A model generated the notes under the pieces. That model was not told the origin of the DNA, ran no database searches, and saw only the letters and a list, made by a program, of their open reading frames with translations. From the NCBI GenBank assembly GCA_016702505.1, contig JADJDU010000001.1, positions 1 through 64,000 of the forward strand: DNA of 64,000 bases, given 5' to 3'. This DNA is from Microthrixaceae bacterium (GTDB lineage Bacteria; Actinomycetota; Acidimicrobiia; Acidimicrobiales; Iamiaceae). Numbering within the stretch: position 1 is the stretch's first letter; the number at the start of each line of letters is the position of its first letter. Made by a program: the position numbers and the translations under genes. Shown one piece after another: positions 53,622 through 64,000 of the stretch.

Positions 53622-54470
53622 ATGAGCAAGACCTGGAGCAGGTGGCTGGCACTCCTGGTGCTGGTCGTGGCGGTGCTGACGGGCTGCGGAAGCGATTCCG
53701 ACGACAGCGCGACGACCACCACCGCCGTCGAAGCCACCACCACGACCGCGGCTGAATCCACCACCACAACGCCCAGCCTCGAAGGCAAGATCACCGTGTC
53801 GGCGGCTGCCTCGTTGCGAGACGCCTTCACCGCCATCGCCGCCGATGTGAACGAGACCAACCCCGACCTCGAGATCGAGTTCAACTTCGACTCCTCGTCC
53901 ACGCTCGCCACCCAGATCATCGAAGGCGCACCCGCTGACGTATTCGCGTCGGCCGACGAGAAGAACATGACCAAGCTCGCCGAGGCCGACAAGGTGGACG
54001 GTGAGTCCACGATCTTCGCTCGCAATGAACTGGTGATAGTCACCAAGCCCGGGAACCCCGCAGGGATCGAGTCGCTCGCCGACCTGGCCACTGCTGCCCA
54101 GGACGGGGTCATCTCGCTGTGCGGTGAGGACGTGCCCTGTGGCCGCTACGCCGCCGAGGCCCTGACCGCGGCGGGTGTGACCATCCCCGAGACTTCGGTC
54201 ACCCGCGGCCAGAACGTGACCGCCACCCTCACCGCCCTCACCGAAGGCGATGCCGTGGCCGCCATCGTCTACGCCACCGACGCCCTCGCCGCTGGCGATA
54301 CGGTGACCACCATCAAGATCCCCGCCGAGCACAATGTGATCGCTTCATACCCGATCGCCGCAGTGAGCGGATCCGAGCAGGCTGAGCTGGCCAACGCCTT
54401 CGTCGAAGCTGTGCTCAGCGAGGCCGGCCAGAAGATCCTCGAGACCTACGGCTTCTTGCCTCCGCAGTGA
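53622..54470 (+). CDS. modA: Molybdate ABC transporter substrate-binding lipoprotein
   Basis: Binds molybdate or tungstate outside the membrane. A signal peptide (LALLVLVVAVLTGC) gives the lipobox Cys, followed by a Thr-rich linker. The mature domain opens ITVSAAASLRDAFTAIAADV, has FNFDSSSTLATQI with the anion-binding Ser, GAPADVFASADEKNM, and ends ETYGFLPPQ. AAAGGAG lies about 11 nt before the ATG, slightly long spacing. It follows the Mop regulator by 63 nt and overlaps modB by 4 nt. Confidence 0.94.
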   Translation: MSKTWSRWLALLVLVVAVLTGCGSDSDDSATTTTAVEATTTTAAESTTTTPSLEGKITVSAAASLRDAFTAIAADVNETNPDLEIEFNFDSSSTLATQIIEGAPADVFASADEKNMTKLAEADKVDGESTIFARNELVIVTKPGNPAGIESLADLATAAQDGVISLCGEDVPCGRYAAEALTAAGVTIPETSVTRGQNVTATLTALTEGDAVAAIVYATDALAAGDTVTTIKIPAEHNVIASYPIAAVSGSEQAELANAFVEAVLSEAGQKILETYGFLPPQ

Positions 54471-55276
54471 TGCGGACCGGCCCCAGCACTGCGAACCGGC
54501 GTCGCGCCCCGGTCGGAGTGCTGGGGCTGGCCGTGGTGGCGGGACTGTTCTTCGCCCTGCCCTTCGTGGGGGTGCTGAACCGGGCTGACTGGGCGAACCT
54601 TCCCCGAGACCTGAGCTCGGCTCGTTCGGTCGAAGCCCTCCGGCTCTCGCTGGTGTGTTCGCTGATAGCCACCGTGGTGTCGATCCTGCTCGGGACCCCG
54701 CTGGCGTGGGTCCTGGCCCGAACCGACATGCCGGGCCGGTCGGTGCTGCGAGCCTTGGTCCTGCTCCCGATGGTCTTGCCGCCCGTCGTCGGTGGCGTGG
54801 CGTTGCTGTCGGCGTTCAGCCTTCGCAGCCCGATCGGCGGGTGGCTACACGACATCGCCGGCATACAGCTCACCTTCTCGCCGGCCGGGGTGGTCATGGC
54901 CGAGACGTTCGTGGCCATGCCGTTCTTCGTGATCACGGTGGAAGGGGCGCTACGGGGCATGGACCAGCGCTTCGAAGAGGCCGCCGCCACCCTCGGAGCC
55001 AACCGGGCCACCGTGTTCGCGCGGGTGACGGTGCCGATGATCGGTCCGTCGATGATGGCGGGTGCGGTGCTGGCCTGGGCCCGGGCCCTGGGTGAGTTCG
55101 GTGCCACCATCACCTTTGCCGGCAATATCGCCGGACGGACCCGAACGTTGCCGCTGGCCGTGTATCTGGAACTGGAGTCCAACCCCCAGGCCGCGGTGGC
55201 CCTCAGCCTGGTGCTGCTCGGCGTGTCGTTGGTGGTGCTGGTGGCGCTTCGAGACCGGTGGTTCACCCGGATATGA
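54467..55276 (+). CDS. modB: Molybdate ABC transporter permease
   Basis: A 269-residue inner-membrane permease with five to six helices. The cytoplasmic EAA loop is FEEAAATLGANRATVFARVTVP (residues about 163-180), followed by the helix with GAVLAWARALGEFGATITFAGN, the usual ModB fingerprint. The start is the GTG at 54467 (overlapping the modA stop, GTGA) or ATG 54470. Its stop overlaps the modC ATG by 4 nt (ATGA). Confidence 0.94.
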   Translation: MMRTGPSTANRRRAPVGVLGLAVVAGLFFALPFVGVLNRADWANLPRDLSSARSVEALRLSLVCSLIATVVSILLGTPLAWVLARTDMPGRSVLRALVLLPMVLPPVVGGVALLSAFSLRSPIGGWLHDIAGIQLTFSPAGVVMAETFVAMPFFVITVEGALRGMDQRFEEAAATLGANRATVFARVTVPMIGPSMMAGAVLAWARALGEFGATITFAGNIAGRTRTLPLAVYLELESNPQAAVALSLVLLGVSLVVLVALRDRWFTRI

Positions 55277-56433
55277 GCCTCGAAGTTCACGGACAGCTAC
55301 GGCTGGGTCATGACCGGGTCGGTCACGGTAGGTGGGGCCGTGGTCGCGTCGAACGCCTCCGGGGTGAAAGCGGGAGGGGTGAACTCGGCCGGGGTGAACT
55401 CGCCGGGCAACAGGTTGGGGGTGTGGAGCTCGAGGTCGACTTGGTGGCCGAAGCGGGTGCCGTAACCGCGCTCCTCGGGCCCAACGGGGCCGGCAAGACG
55501 ACGCTCCTGCGGGCGGTGGCTGGAACCATCGGGCTCGACCGCGGGTCGATCGTGCTGGCCGGAAAGGTGTTCGATGAGCCACCGGGGCTCTTCGTTCCGC
55601 CCGAGGATCGTCAACTCGGGGTGGTGCACCAAGATCACCTGCTCTTCCCCCATCTCACCGCCCTGGAAAACGTGGCGTTCGGACCGCTCTGTCTGGGCCA
55701 ATCCAAGGCGATGGCCCGACGCTCCGCACTTGCACTGTTGGAGTCGGTGGGGGTCGGCGAACAGGCCCGACAGAAGCCCCGTTCGTTGTCGGGGGGGCAG
55801 GCCCAGCGGGTGGCCCTGGCCCGGGCCCTGGCCCTTGATCCCGCCGCGCTCCTACTCGACGAGCCGTTGGCGGCGCTCGACGCCGCCACCAGGGTCGAGG
55901 TGCGCCGCGAGCTGAGGCGCCACCTGGTCGGCTTTGCTGGGCCCACCGTGCTCATCACCCACGACGCCGTCGATGCGATGGCCCTGGCCGATCGGGTGGC
56001 GGTCATGGAGAACGGGCAGATAACCCAGGTCGGCACCCTGGCCGAGGTTATGGCCCGACCCCGTTCGCGATATGTGGCCGACCTGATCGGCACCAACCTC
56101 CTGCACGGCACCGCATCCGGAACAACGCTGACCACAGACCAGGGAGCCACGCTCACCCTGGCCGAAACTCACCACGGTGAGGTGGCGGTGACGTTGGCAC
56201 CGGCCGCGGTGGCGCTGCATCGGAGCCCGCCCGAAGGCAGCCCCCGCAACCGCTGGTCGACCACGGTGCGTCACCTCGACCTTGTGGGTGATCGGGTGAG
56301 GGTCGGCCTCGGCGATCCGGTGCCCCTGACGGCTGAGATAACCACCGCGGCCCGCGCCGAACTCGACCTCCGTGAAGGCGACGAGATCTGGGTCGCCGTC
56401 AAGGCCACCGAGATCGTGGCCTACCCGCGGTAA
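55273..56433 (+). CDS. modC: Molybdate ABC transporter ATP-binding protein with N-terminal insertion
   Basis: ATPase of the molybdate importer, 386 residues. Walker A is LLGPNGAGKTT, then VHQDHLLFPHLT, signature LSGGQAQRVALA, Walker B LLLDEPLAALD and LITHDAVDAMALA. A Mop/TOBE domain is at the C-terminus, with VRVGLGDPVPLTAEITTAAR. It starts normally, MSLEVHGQLRLG, but then about 40 Gly/Arg-rich residues (about 13-51, RGESGRGELGRGELAG and neighbours) are inserted before ELEVDLVAEAGAVTALL. The DNA for part of this is three 15-bp tandem units at 55361-55405. The insertion keeps frame, so the protein may still fold. ATG 55273 is set by the overlap with modB. Confidence 0.9.
   Translation: MSLEVHGQLRLGHDRVGHGRWGRGRVERLRGESGRGELGRGELAGQQVGGVELEVDLVAEAGAVTALLGPNGAGKTTLLRAVAGTIGLDRGSIVLAGKVFDEPPGLFVPPEDRQLGVVHQDHLLFPHLTALENVAFGPLCLGQSKAMARRSALALLESVGVGEQARQKPRSLSGGQAQRVALARALALDPAALLLDEPLAALDAATRVEVRRELRRHLVGFAGPTVLITHDAVDAMALADRVAVMENGQITQVGTLAEVMARPRSRYVADLIGTNLLHGTASGTTLTTDQGATLTLAETHHGEVAVTLAPAAVALHRSPPEGSPRNRWSTTVRHLDLVGDRVRVGLGDPVPLTAEITTAARAELDLREGDEIWVAVKATEIVAYPR
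55361..55405 (+). repeat. Three 15-bp tandem units inside modC
   Basis: Units GGGGTGAAAGCGGGA, GGGGTGAACTCGGCC and GGGGTGAACTCGCCG follow one another without gaps. In the modC frame they read as 5-residue repeats. Being a multiple of three, copy-number change would not break the frame. Confidence 0.9.
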
Positions 56434-56503
56434 GGACCCGAGCCGCCTGTCCTCATCGGCAGGGCACTACTCTCGGACGCTCGCTGAGGGTTGGAGGAGA
56501 GAT

Positions 56504-57451
56504 ATGGCCGGCGGTCTGGTCGGGTTGTTGGATGACGTGGCGGCACTGGCCAAGCTGGCGGCCGCGTCCATCGACGATGTCGGCGCCGCCGCGGGCAAGG
56601 CCAGCGTGAAGGCCGCCGGAGTGGTGGTCGACGACACCGCGGTCACCCCCGGATACGTGCAGGGCCTGGCTGCCGATCGGGAGATCCCCATCGTGCGTCG
56701 GATCGCCATGGGATCGCTGCGCAACAAGTTGGTGTTCATCCTGCCGGCCGCCATCGCTCTGAGTTCGGTGGCGCCCAAGCTGGTCGAGGTCATCTTGATG
56801 TGCGGTGGCGCCTACCTCTGTTACGAGGGTGCCCACAAAGCCATCCATGCCCTGAAGAAGGACGACCACGACCATGATGTCCCGGTGGTGGTGCAGGGGC
56901 CAGAGGCCGAGGAAGCCACCATCAACAGCGCCATCCGGACCGACTTCATCTTGTCGGCCGAGATCATGGTCATCGCCCTCAAGGACGTGATCGACGAACC
57001 GGTGGTGTCGCGCGCCATCATCCTGGCCGTAGTGGCGGTGCTGATCACCATCGCCGTCTACGGACTGGTAGCCCTCATCGTGAAGATGGATGACGTCGGA
57101 CTTACCCTGGCCCGCAAGGACTCCGAGTCAGCCCAGCGCATCGGTCGAGCCATGGTCGCAGGGATGCCCAAACTCCTGGCCACCCTGTCGACGGTGGGTA
57201 TCGCGGCCATGTTGTGGGTGGGTGGTCACATCCTCCTCGCCGGTGCCGCCGAACTGGGATGGCACACGCCCTACGACCTCGTGCACGACCTGGCCCATGC
57301 CCTGCCCCACGAGGGTGCGATCGGCGGGGTGATCTCGTGGCTGGCCAACACGTTGGCGTCGGCCCTGATCGGCATCGCAGTGGGTGTGCTCCTCACTGTG
57401 GTCGTCGAGCGCCTCCCCATGGCCAAGAAGGCCGACGCCACCGCGCACTGA
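56504..57451 (+). CDS. DUF808 family membrane protein (YedI-like)
   Basis: A 315-residue protein of DUF808. It starts MAGGLVGLLDDVAALAKLAA and SIDDVGAAAGKASVKAAGVVV DDTAVTP in family order. The first hydrophobic segment is ALSSVAPKLVEVILMCGGAYLC (about residue 87), and the later helices are ILAVVAVLITIAVYGLVALIV, LLATLSTVGIAAMLWVGGHIL and the last at ALIGIAVGVLLTVVV. Conserved His/Asp loop residues, KKDDHDHDVPV, could bind metal. GGAGG 7 nt before ATG 56504 supports that start; the frame is open from 56372 inside modC. Function unknown. Confidence 0.88.
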   Translation: MAGGLVGLLDDVAALAKLAAASIDDVGAAAGKASVKAAGVVVDDTAVTPGYVQGLAADREIPIVRRIAMGSLRNKLVFILPAAIALSSVAPKLVEVILMCGGAYLCYEGAHKAIHALKKDDHDHDVPVVVQGPEAEEATINSAIRTDFILSAEIMVIALKDVIDEPVVSRAIILAVVAVLITIAVYGLVALIVKMDDVGLTLARKDSESAQRIGRAMVAGMPKLLATLSTVGIAAMLWVGGHILLAGAAELGWHTPYDLVHDLAHALPHEGAIGGVISWLANTLASALIGIAVGVLLTVVVERLPMAKKADATAH

Positions 57452-57504
57452 GGCTGAACTCCGCCGGAATTAGGCGAGCCGATCCATGAGCACGGCATGG
57501 CTAA

Positions 57505-57523
57505 ACCGAGGCGAAGCCTCGGT
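57505..57523 (+). terminator. Stem-loop after DUF808 gene
   Basis: ACCGAGGC and GCCTCGGT are perfect arms around GAA, 53 nt after the stop. There is no clear U-tract, but the stem is strong for a 19-nt element. Confidence 0.5.
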
Positions 57524-57657
57524 CTGATCAACCTCGCAGCGACGACGACCGGACCTATCGGCTAGACCCCTAAGGGTGTAGTCCGCTGGTTCGATCATCT
57601 CCCGCGGCCACGGCGCGGCCAGGGACTTTGGGCCAGACCTGGTCGATCTTGGGACGT

Positions 57658-57682
57658 CAACGATCGATTGTTTCGATCGTTG
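57658..57682. promoter_or_regulatory. Perfect 10-bp-arm palindrome upstream of katG
   Basis: CAACGATCGA and TCGATCGTTG surround TTGTT, about 90 nt before the katG ATG. The shape suits a dimeric repressor such as a Fur-family peroxide regulator, but the base pattern is not a classic Fur or PerR box. Confidence 0.55.
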
Positions 57683-57770
57683 CGAGAAACGGGAGCAGGG
57701 GACCGACAGTGTTGGCAGGCTGTGGCGAGCGGACCACAGCCACCCGGGCGGAAGGTTCCGAGGAGCGAAG

Positions 57771-59987
<2,217 letters not shown>

Positions 59988-60050
59988 TCCCGATCGGTGC
60001 TGACCCTGACCGGGTGATCCCGCGGTTCGTGCTCCAGTCTGAGGCTCGAG

Positions 60051-60395
60051 CTATTCAGGGGTGGGCGGCTCGGACCAGTCGATGGTGACCCGAGCCGCCT
60101 CTTCCTGGTGTTTCGTGAGCCAGGCTCGGGCGTAGGGGCAGCCGGGGGCGATCACCTCTCCGGAGCGGGCGGCGCGTTCAACCGCCGCCTGCACCAACCT
60201 GCCGCCAATTCCCCGACCGCCGAGGGCCTCGGGCACACCGGTGTGCACCAAGGTGAGCCGGCCCGGGCTCTGGCGGTAGATGAGCGTGGCCTCCTGGCCG
60301 TTTTCGCGGCACCGGAAGCGATGGCTGCCGGTGTCATCGACGACGTCGTTCGAACGATCCGGGCGATCACCTGCGATGTCTTCGGCACCGGTCAT
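60051..60395 (-). CDS. YjdJ-type GNAT acetyltransferase
   Basis: A compact GNAT of 114 residues. The signature block is LVHTGVPEALGGRGIGGRLVQAAVE, which binds acetyl-CoA, and it ends AREVIAPGCPYARAWLTKH-like: VIAPGCPYARAWLTKHQEE with the conserved Cys. RFRCRENGQEATLIYRQ precedes it. ATG 60395 is favoured, because sequence upstream to 60488 is out of family. Relatives protect metabolites or proteins by unknown acetylation. It lies between katG (64-nt gap, convergent) and the flavoprotein (divergent). Confidence 0.85.
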   Translation of the reverse strand: MTGAEDIAGDRPDRSNDVVDDTGSHRFRCRENGQEATLIYRQSPGRLTLVHTGVPEALGGRGIGGRLVQAAVERAARSGEVIAPGCPYARAWLTKHQEEAARVTIDWSEPPTPE

Positions 60396-60583
60396 GTGTT
60401 CATCCTCTGCTTCGACTTTGCCGTGGGCGATTCCAGCATGGCCCGCTTGGGATGAAAAACGGTTCCGCTGCGCCCAGAGGCGAAGCATCGGTCCTGTTGT
60501 CGAGGCGATTTGAGGACCGAAGACCCTGATCCAACCGGACTTGGCGGCGGTAGGTTCGCTCCCGACGATCAGGAGGGATGTCG

Positions 60584-61939
60584 ATGACTCGGTTCGTGGT
60601 GATAGGTGGCGACGCGGCAGGGATGTCGGCGGCCGCTCAGGTGAGTCGGGGGGTCGAGCCGGTCGAGATGGTGGTGTTTGAGCGCGGTGAGTTCACGTCC
60701 TACGCCGCTTGTGGGTTGCCGTACTTCGTGGGTGGGCTGGTCGAGGGATCGGCCCGCTTGGTGGCCCGTTCCCCTGAGGAGCACCGACGACGCGGGGTGG
60801 ACGTGAGAACCGGCCACGAGGTGTTGACCATCGACCCCGAGGCGCGGGAGGTCGAGGTCCGGGTGGCCGACACCGGTGCCACGTTCCGCCAGCCGTTCGA
60901 CCATCTGCTGGTGGCCACCGGTGCCTCACCGATCGTCCCACCGTTTCCCAACGTCGATGCCGAGGGGATCAGTGTCATCCACACCATTCCCGATGCCGTA
61001 GGGCTGGAGGAGCTGCTCAGTCATAGGACCCCTCGCCGAGCGGTAGTGGTCGGAGGTGGCTACATCGGAGTGGAGATGGCCGAGGCCTTCGTACTCCGAG
61101 GCCTCGATGTGACCCTGATCGAGAAGCTGGACCAGCCCATGGCCACCTTGGACCCAGACATGGGCAGACGGGTGGCCGACGCCATGGCGGCCATGGGAAT
61201 CGACGTGCGGCTGAGCACCGGGGTCGAGGCCTTCGGAGTCGACGTCGACGGGCGGGTGTCGGCGGTGGTCACCGACCGCGGCACGGTGCCCGCCGACGTG
61301 GTGGTACTGGCTCTGGGGGTCAGACCCAACGTGGCCCTGGCCGCAGCGGCGGGGATCGAGATCGGTCCCACCGGTGCCATCGGCACCGACGACACCATGT
61401 CGACCTCGGTCGCGGGGATCTGGGCCGCGGGTGACTGCGCCCAGAGCCACCACCGGGTCAGCGGACGCCCGGCGTGGGTCGCGCTCGGAACCCACGCCAA
61501 CAAGCAGGGCCGGGTGGTGGGCCTGAACGTGAGCGGTACCCCGGCCCGATTCCCCGGGGTCATCGGCACCGCGGTCACCAGGGTGGGGGAGTGCGAGATC
61601 GCCCGCACCGGCCTGACCGAGCGAGAAGCGACGACGGCAGGATTCGACGCGGTGGCCGAAGTGATCCAAGGCACCAGTCGAGCCCACTACTACCCCGATG
61701 GAGCGCCGATGGCGGTCAAGGTGGTGGCCGAACGTTCCTCGGGCCGGATGCTCGGGGCGCAGATCGTGGGTGGTCCCGAAGCGGCCAAGCGCATCGATGC
61801 CCTGGCGGTGGCGGTGTGGAACGAGATGACCGTCGAGGACTTCTCCCAGCTCGACTTGGGTTACGCCCCGCCGTTCTCCCCGGTTTGGGACCCCACGCTC
61901 ATCGCCGCCCGAGGTGCGTCCCGAGCCCGAACCCGCTGA
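60584..61939 (+). CDS. CoA-disulfide-reductase-like flavoprotein
   Basis: A pyridine nucleotide-disulfide oxidoreductase of 451 residues. The FAD-binding VVIGGDAAGMSAAAQVSR is at the start, and the single redox Cys43 is in SYAACGLPYFVGG, the exact position used by CoA-disulfide reductases and NADH oxidases. NAD(P)H binding is in RAVVVGGGYIGVEMAEA (about 153). The C-terminal dimerisation domain runs from HANKQGRVVG on and ends DLGYAPPFSPVWDP with the conserved Tyr. ATG 60584 has AGGAGG 7 nt upstream; ATG 60578 would put that site too near. Rhodanese-domain fusions are absent. With katG it suggests a thiol/peroxide defence neighbourhood. Confidence 0.9.
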   Translation: MTRFVVIGGDAAGMSAAAQVSRGVEPVEMVVFERGEFTSYAACGLPYFVGGLVEGSARLVARSPEEHRRRGVDVRTGHEVLTIDPEAREVEVRVADTGATFRQPFDHLLVATGASPIVPPFPNVDAEGISVIHTIPDAVGLEELLSHRTPRRAVVVGGGYIGVEMAEAFVLRGLDVTLIEKLDQPMATLDPDMGRRVADAMAAMGIDVRLSTGVEAFGVDVDGRVSAVVTDRGTVPADVVVLALGVRPNVALAAAAGIEIGPTGAIGTDDTMSTSVAGIWAAGDCAQSHHRVSGRPAWVALGTHANKQGRVVGLNVSGTPARFPGVIGTAVTRVGECEIARTGLTEREATTAGFDAVAEVIQGTSRAHYYPDGAPMAVKVVAERSSGRMLGAQIVGGPEAAKRIDALAVAVWNEMTVEDFSQLDLGYAPPFSPVWDPTLIAARGASRARTR

Positions 61940-61948
61940 CTCGCTGGT

Positions 61949-61977
61949 TCCGCCGAAAGGCAGAGCCTGCGGGCGGA
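61949..61977 (+). terminator. Recurrent 3'-end nested hairpin, copy 1
   Basis: Outer stem TCCGCC/GGCGGA encloses inner stem AGGC/GCCT with loop AGA. It lies 9 nt after the flavoprotein stop. The same structure recurs at 63241 and in part at 32076, always just after a gene on the plus strand, which supports terminator use. Confidence 0.5.
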
Positions 61978-62072
61978 GTTCGGGTTGCCCGCCTGACGGC
62001 CGACGTCTTCGCAGGTCACGGAGTGGGGACCGCCAGAGGTGTAAGAGTGGGTGCCGCGAAAGGGGTTTGCCG

Positions 62073-63233
62073 ATGACAGTTCGAGGTCGTTCCACACGAC
62101 GCTTCCAGGCGATCGTGGCCCTGTTGGTGGTGGGCTTGGCGCTGGTGGGGTGCGGCAGCGATGACGGCGGGTCCGAGAAGACCGCGACGACTGCTACCTC
62201 GGCGACATCCAACGTCACTGGGGCGAGCGGGGGCTCAGCCGTAGCCAACGCCATGGGGCCCGTTGGGGAGGGATGGCAAAAGGTGCTGGCTCCGGCCTCA
62301 TGTCGGTGCAGCGACGGCACGCCGTTCCACTACTGGGTGCGCCCGGCCAACCCCGAGAAGGTGCTCTTCTTCCTCAACGGTGGTGGGGCGTGTTTCAGCG
62401 CCGCCACGTGTTCGGCCGAAGGGGCCACCTACACCGTGAACCTGGACGACGACGAAGGGCCGAACGGCGACGGAATCTTCGACCTGGACAACGAAGCCAA
62501 CCCGTTGGCCGACTACTCCATGGTGGCTGTGCCCTACTGCACCGGAGACCTGCACCTCGGTACCCGGCTGAACGACTACGGCAACGGCGTTGAGGTTCAC
62601 CACAACGGATACGCCAACGGCTCGGCGGCGCTGGCCGCGGCGGCTGCTCTGTTCCCGAAGGCGACCGAGGTGGTGGTGGCTGGATCCAGCGCGGGGTCGG
62701 CCGGTGCTCCGGCCTATGCCGGTGCCGCCAGCGACGTGTGGCCCGATGCCGACATCGCTGTCATCGCCGACGCATCTGCTGCCTATCCCGGCACCCCGGC
62801 GATCACCCTGGCCATCGGCGCCCTTTGGGGTACCGAGGGTTCGATCCCGCTGTGGCCCGAGACCGCCGATCTGCCTACCGAGGCCTGGTCGTTGCCCGGG
62901 TTGTTCGTCAACTCGGCCAAGCACGATCCCGACCTGCGGTTCGCCACCTACAACAACGCGTTCGACGAGGTGCAGGCCGGGTTCTCGGCCATGATCGGCC
63001 AGGATGCCGCCAATCTGGTCGGCCTCATCGACGCGAACAACACCTGGATCACCGAACAGGGCGTCGACATCCGCCACTGGGTGGCCCCGGGCACCGATCA
63101 CACCGTTCTGGTGAGCGGAGAGCTTTACGACCAGAAGGTCGGCGGTGAGTCCCTGATCGAGTGGATCACCGATTTCATCGAGGGAAAGCCCGGCCACGAC
63201 GTTCACTGCACCGACTGCGAACCTCCCGCCTGA
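62073..63233 (+). CDS. Pectin-acetylesterase-family lipoprotein hydrolase
   Basis: An exported alpha/beta hydrolase of 386 residues. A signal peptide, AIVALLVVGLALVGC, gives the lipobox, followed by a Thr/Ser linker. KVLFFLNGGGACFSAATC is the oxyanion region of the pectin acetylesterase / notum-like family. VVVAGSSAGSAGAPAY carries the nucleophile Ser near residue 212, and Asp and His follow in ANNTWITEQGVDIRHWVAPG TDHTV. Several Cys pairs suggest disulfides. Substrate may be acetylated polysaccharide; related Notum enzymes act on lipids. ATG 62073 begins the basic N-region. Confidence 0.82.
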   Translation: MTVRGRSTRRFQAIVALLVVGLALVGCGSDDGGSEKTATTATSATSNVTGASGGSAVANAMGPVGEGWQKVLAPASCRCSDGTPFHYWVRPANPEKVLFFLNGGGACFSAATCSAEGATYTVNLDDDEGPNGDGIFDLDNEANPLADYSMVAVPYCTGDLHLGTRLNDYGNGVEVHHNGYANGSAALAAAAALFPKATEVVVAGSSAGSAGAPAYAGAASDVWPDADIAVIADASAAYPGTPAITLAIGALWGTEGSIPLWPETADLPTEAWSLPGLFVNSAKHDPDLRFATYNNAFDEVQAGFSAMIGQDAANLVGLIDANNTWITEQGVDIRHWVAPGTDHTVLVSGELYDQKVGGESLIEWITDFIEGKPGHDVHCTDCEPPA

Positions 63234-63240
63234 GCCTGGA

Positions 63241-63269
63241 TCCGCCGAGAGGCAAAGCCCCCTGGCGGA
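63241..63269 (+). terminator. Recurrent 3'-end nested hairpin, copy 2
   Basis: TCCGCC and GGCGGA pair, with AGGC/GCCC-type inner stem around AAA. It lies 7 nt after the lipoprotein stop. It matches the copy at 61949 in shape and in TCCGCCGA and GGCGGAGTT edges. Confidence 0.5.
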
Positions 63270-63352
63270 GTTGCGACCATATTCGATCGATGGATCGAGG
63301 CTGGGGACGCGAGCCGTCTGGTGATCCGACCGTCGCCCCGGCGCCGGGGCGT

Positions 63353-63934
63353 TCAGTCCTGGTCCGGGCGAGTTCCCTCGGTGACCAGGAACGACTGGAC
63401 CACATGAGCGGTGAAGGCCGGGTCCAACGTCGGTTTTCCAATCAGGTTGGCGAACAGGAGCGGGCCGACGAGCATGGCACCAGCTCGGTTCAGGTCGATG
63501 GTGGCTGAGATGATGCCCTCTTCGATGCCTCGCTTGAGGACCGAATCGAGAACCCGTTCCTGGCGGTCCTCCAACTGCTGCTCGATGTTGGCCAGTCCGT
63601 CCTCGTGGATCTTGAGGGTGAGAAGGGCTGGAAACACCCGGGTCCATTCGGGATCGGCGAGGGTGACGCTGATCTGGGTGAGCAGGTCGTTGATCGCCTC
63701 AAGGAACCCGAGCTCGGGCGCGGGCTCGGTGAGGGTGGGGGCACAACTGGCGATCACATCGACCAAGATGTCGTCGCGACTGTCCCAGTGGCGGTAGATG
63801 GTCGACTTGGCCACACCGGAGCGGGCCACGATGGCATCTACCGTGACCGAGGCCGGACCTCCGTCGACGAGCAGGTCGGTGGCGGCCCGCACTACTGCGG
63901 CTCGACTTCGGGCCACACGGGCATCGGTGGTCAT
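63353..63934 (-). CDS. TetR-family transcriptional regulator
   Basis: A 193-residue repressor. The N-terminal helix-turn-helix is complete: AVVRAATDLLVDGGPASVTV and DAIVARSGVAKSTIYRHWDS (about residues 14-55). The C-terminal ligand domain (TetR_C-like) includes LLTLKIHEDGLANIEQQLED and AGAMLVGPLLFANLIG. Its neighbour to the left is a convergent lipoprotein gene, and the region beyond 63934 has no gene in view, so its targets are likely outside this window. Confidence 0.9.
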   Translation of the reverse strand: MTTDARVARSRAAVVRAATDLLVDGGPASVTVDAIVARSGVAKSTIYRHWDSRDDILVDVIASCAPTLTEPAPELGFLEAINDLLTQISVTLADPEWTRVFPALLTLKIHEDGLANIEQQLEDRQERVLDSVLKRGIEEGIISATIDLNRAGAMLVGPLLFANLIGKPTLDPAFTAHVVQSFLVTEGTRPDQD

Positions 63935-64000
63935 GTCGGTTCCAAGGTGGTCACAGGGTCCAGGCGGATTGGTCCAGTCGTCTTCGCTGCGAGGGTAATC

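Overview
This window is high-GC bacterial DNA with dense coding, frequent GTG/TTG starts and many 4-nt stop/start overlaps. Gene order is typical of Actinomycetota: glmU-prs-rplY-pth-mfd, then a SurA-like lipoprotein-mazG-eno-FtsB/DivIC-DUF501 block with a Ppx/GppA gene a little further on. Gene content and style suggest an uncultured member of the class Acidimicrobiia, but that placement is inference; no rRNA, tRNA, CRISPR array or prophage was seen.

Layout. 1-4805: two tandem genes for a membrane acyltransferase with a C-terminal SGNH hydrolase domain. Both are broken, and the second is split by a decayed IS30-type element. 4858-11941: glmU (missing most of its acetyltransferase half), prs, rplY, pth and mfd. 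11969-16167: TrpB2-type tryptophan synthase, a DUF2142 membrane protein and an APH-fold kinase. 16303-26238: an iron-acquisition island. It holds an HTTM membrane protein divergent from an imelysin / di-haem oxidoreductase / imelysin / anchored-protein operon with a DtxR-like box between them, then an FbpABC-type ferric ABC transporter. 26377-31238: SurA-like lipoprotein, mazG, eno, FtsB-like and DUF501. 31299-37909: MOSC protein, haemolysin III, a MerR regulator with strong palindromes, Ppx/GppA, two twin hairpins, an acyl-CoA synthetase and a GNAT.

37967-47932: AIM24 protein, an ArsR-SRPBCC pair (SRPBCC frameshifted), pterin dehydratase, a YggS-type PLP protein, a zinc-ribbon protein with two diiron ferritin-fold paralogues, enoyl-CoA hydratase, a MazEF-like module, another SRPBCC protein and a short UvrA paralogue. 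48249-52656: a GNAT/DUF1778 toxin-antitoxin pair, selO, and a methyltransferase locus with a decayed partial tandem duplicate. 53184-56433: a Mop-domain regulator and modABC, with a repeat-derived insertion in ModC. 56504-63934: DUF808 protein, katG behind a perfect palindrome, GNAT, CoA-disulfide-reductase-like flavoprotein, pectin-acetylesterase-like lipoprotein and a TetR regulator.

The most interesting units are the HTTM/imelysin/di-haem iron cluster, the twin-diiron plus zinc-ribbon operon facing an enoyl-CoA hydratase across a 14-bp palindrome, the mosaic acyltransferase-SGNH pair, the truncated GlmU and the ModC insertion. Several single-base frame breaks sit in homopolymers (near 3634 and 39270), and there is an 11-G run at 53053, so some apparent pseudogenes may be assembly errors.
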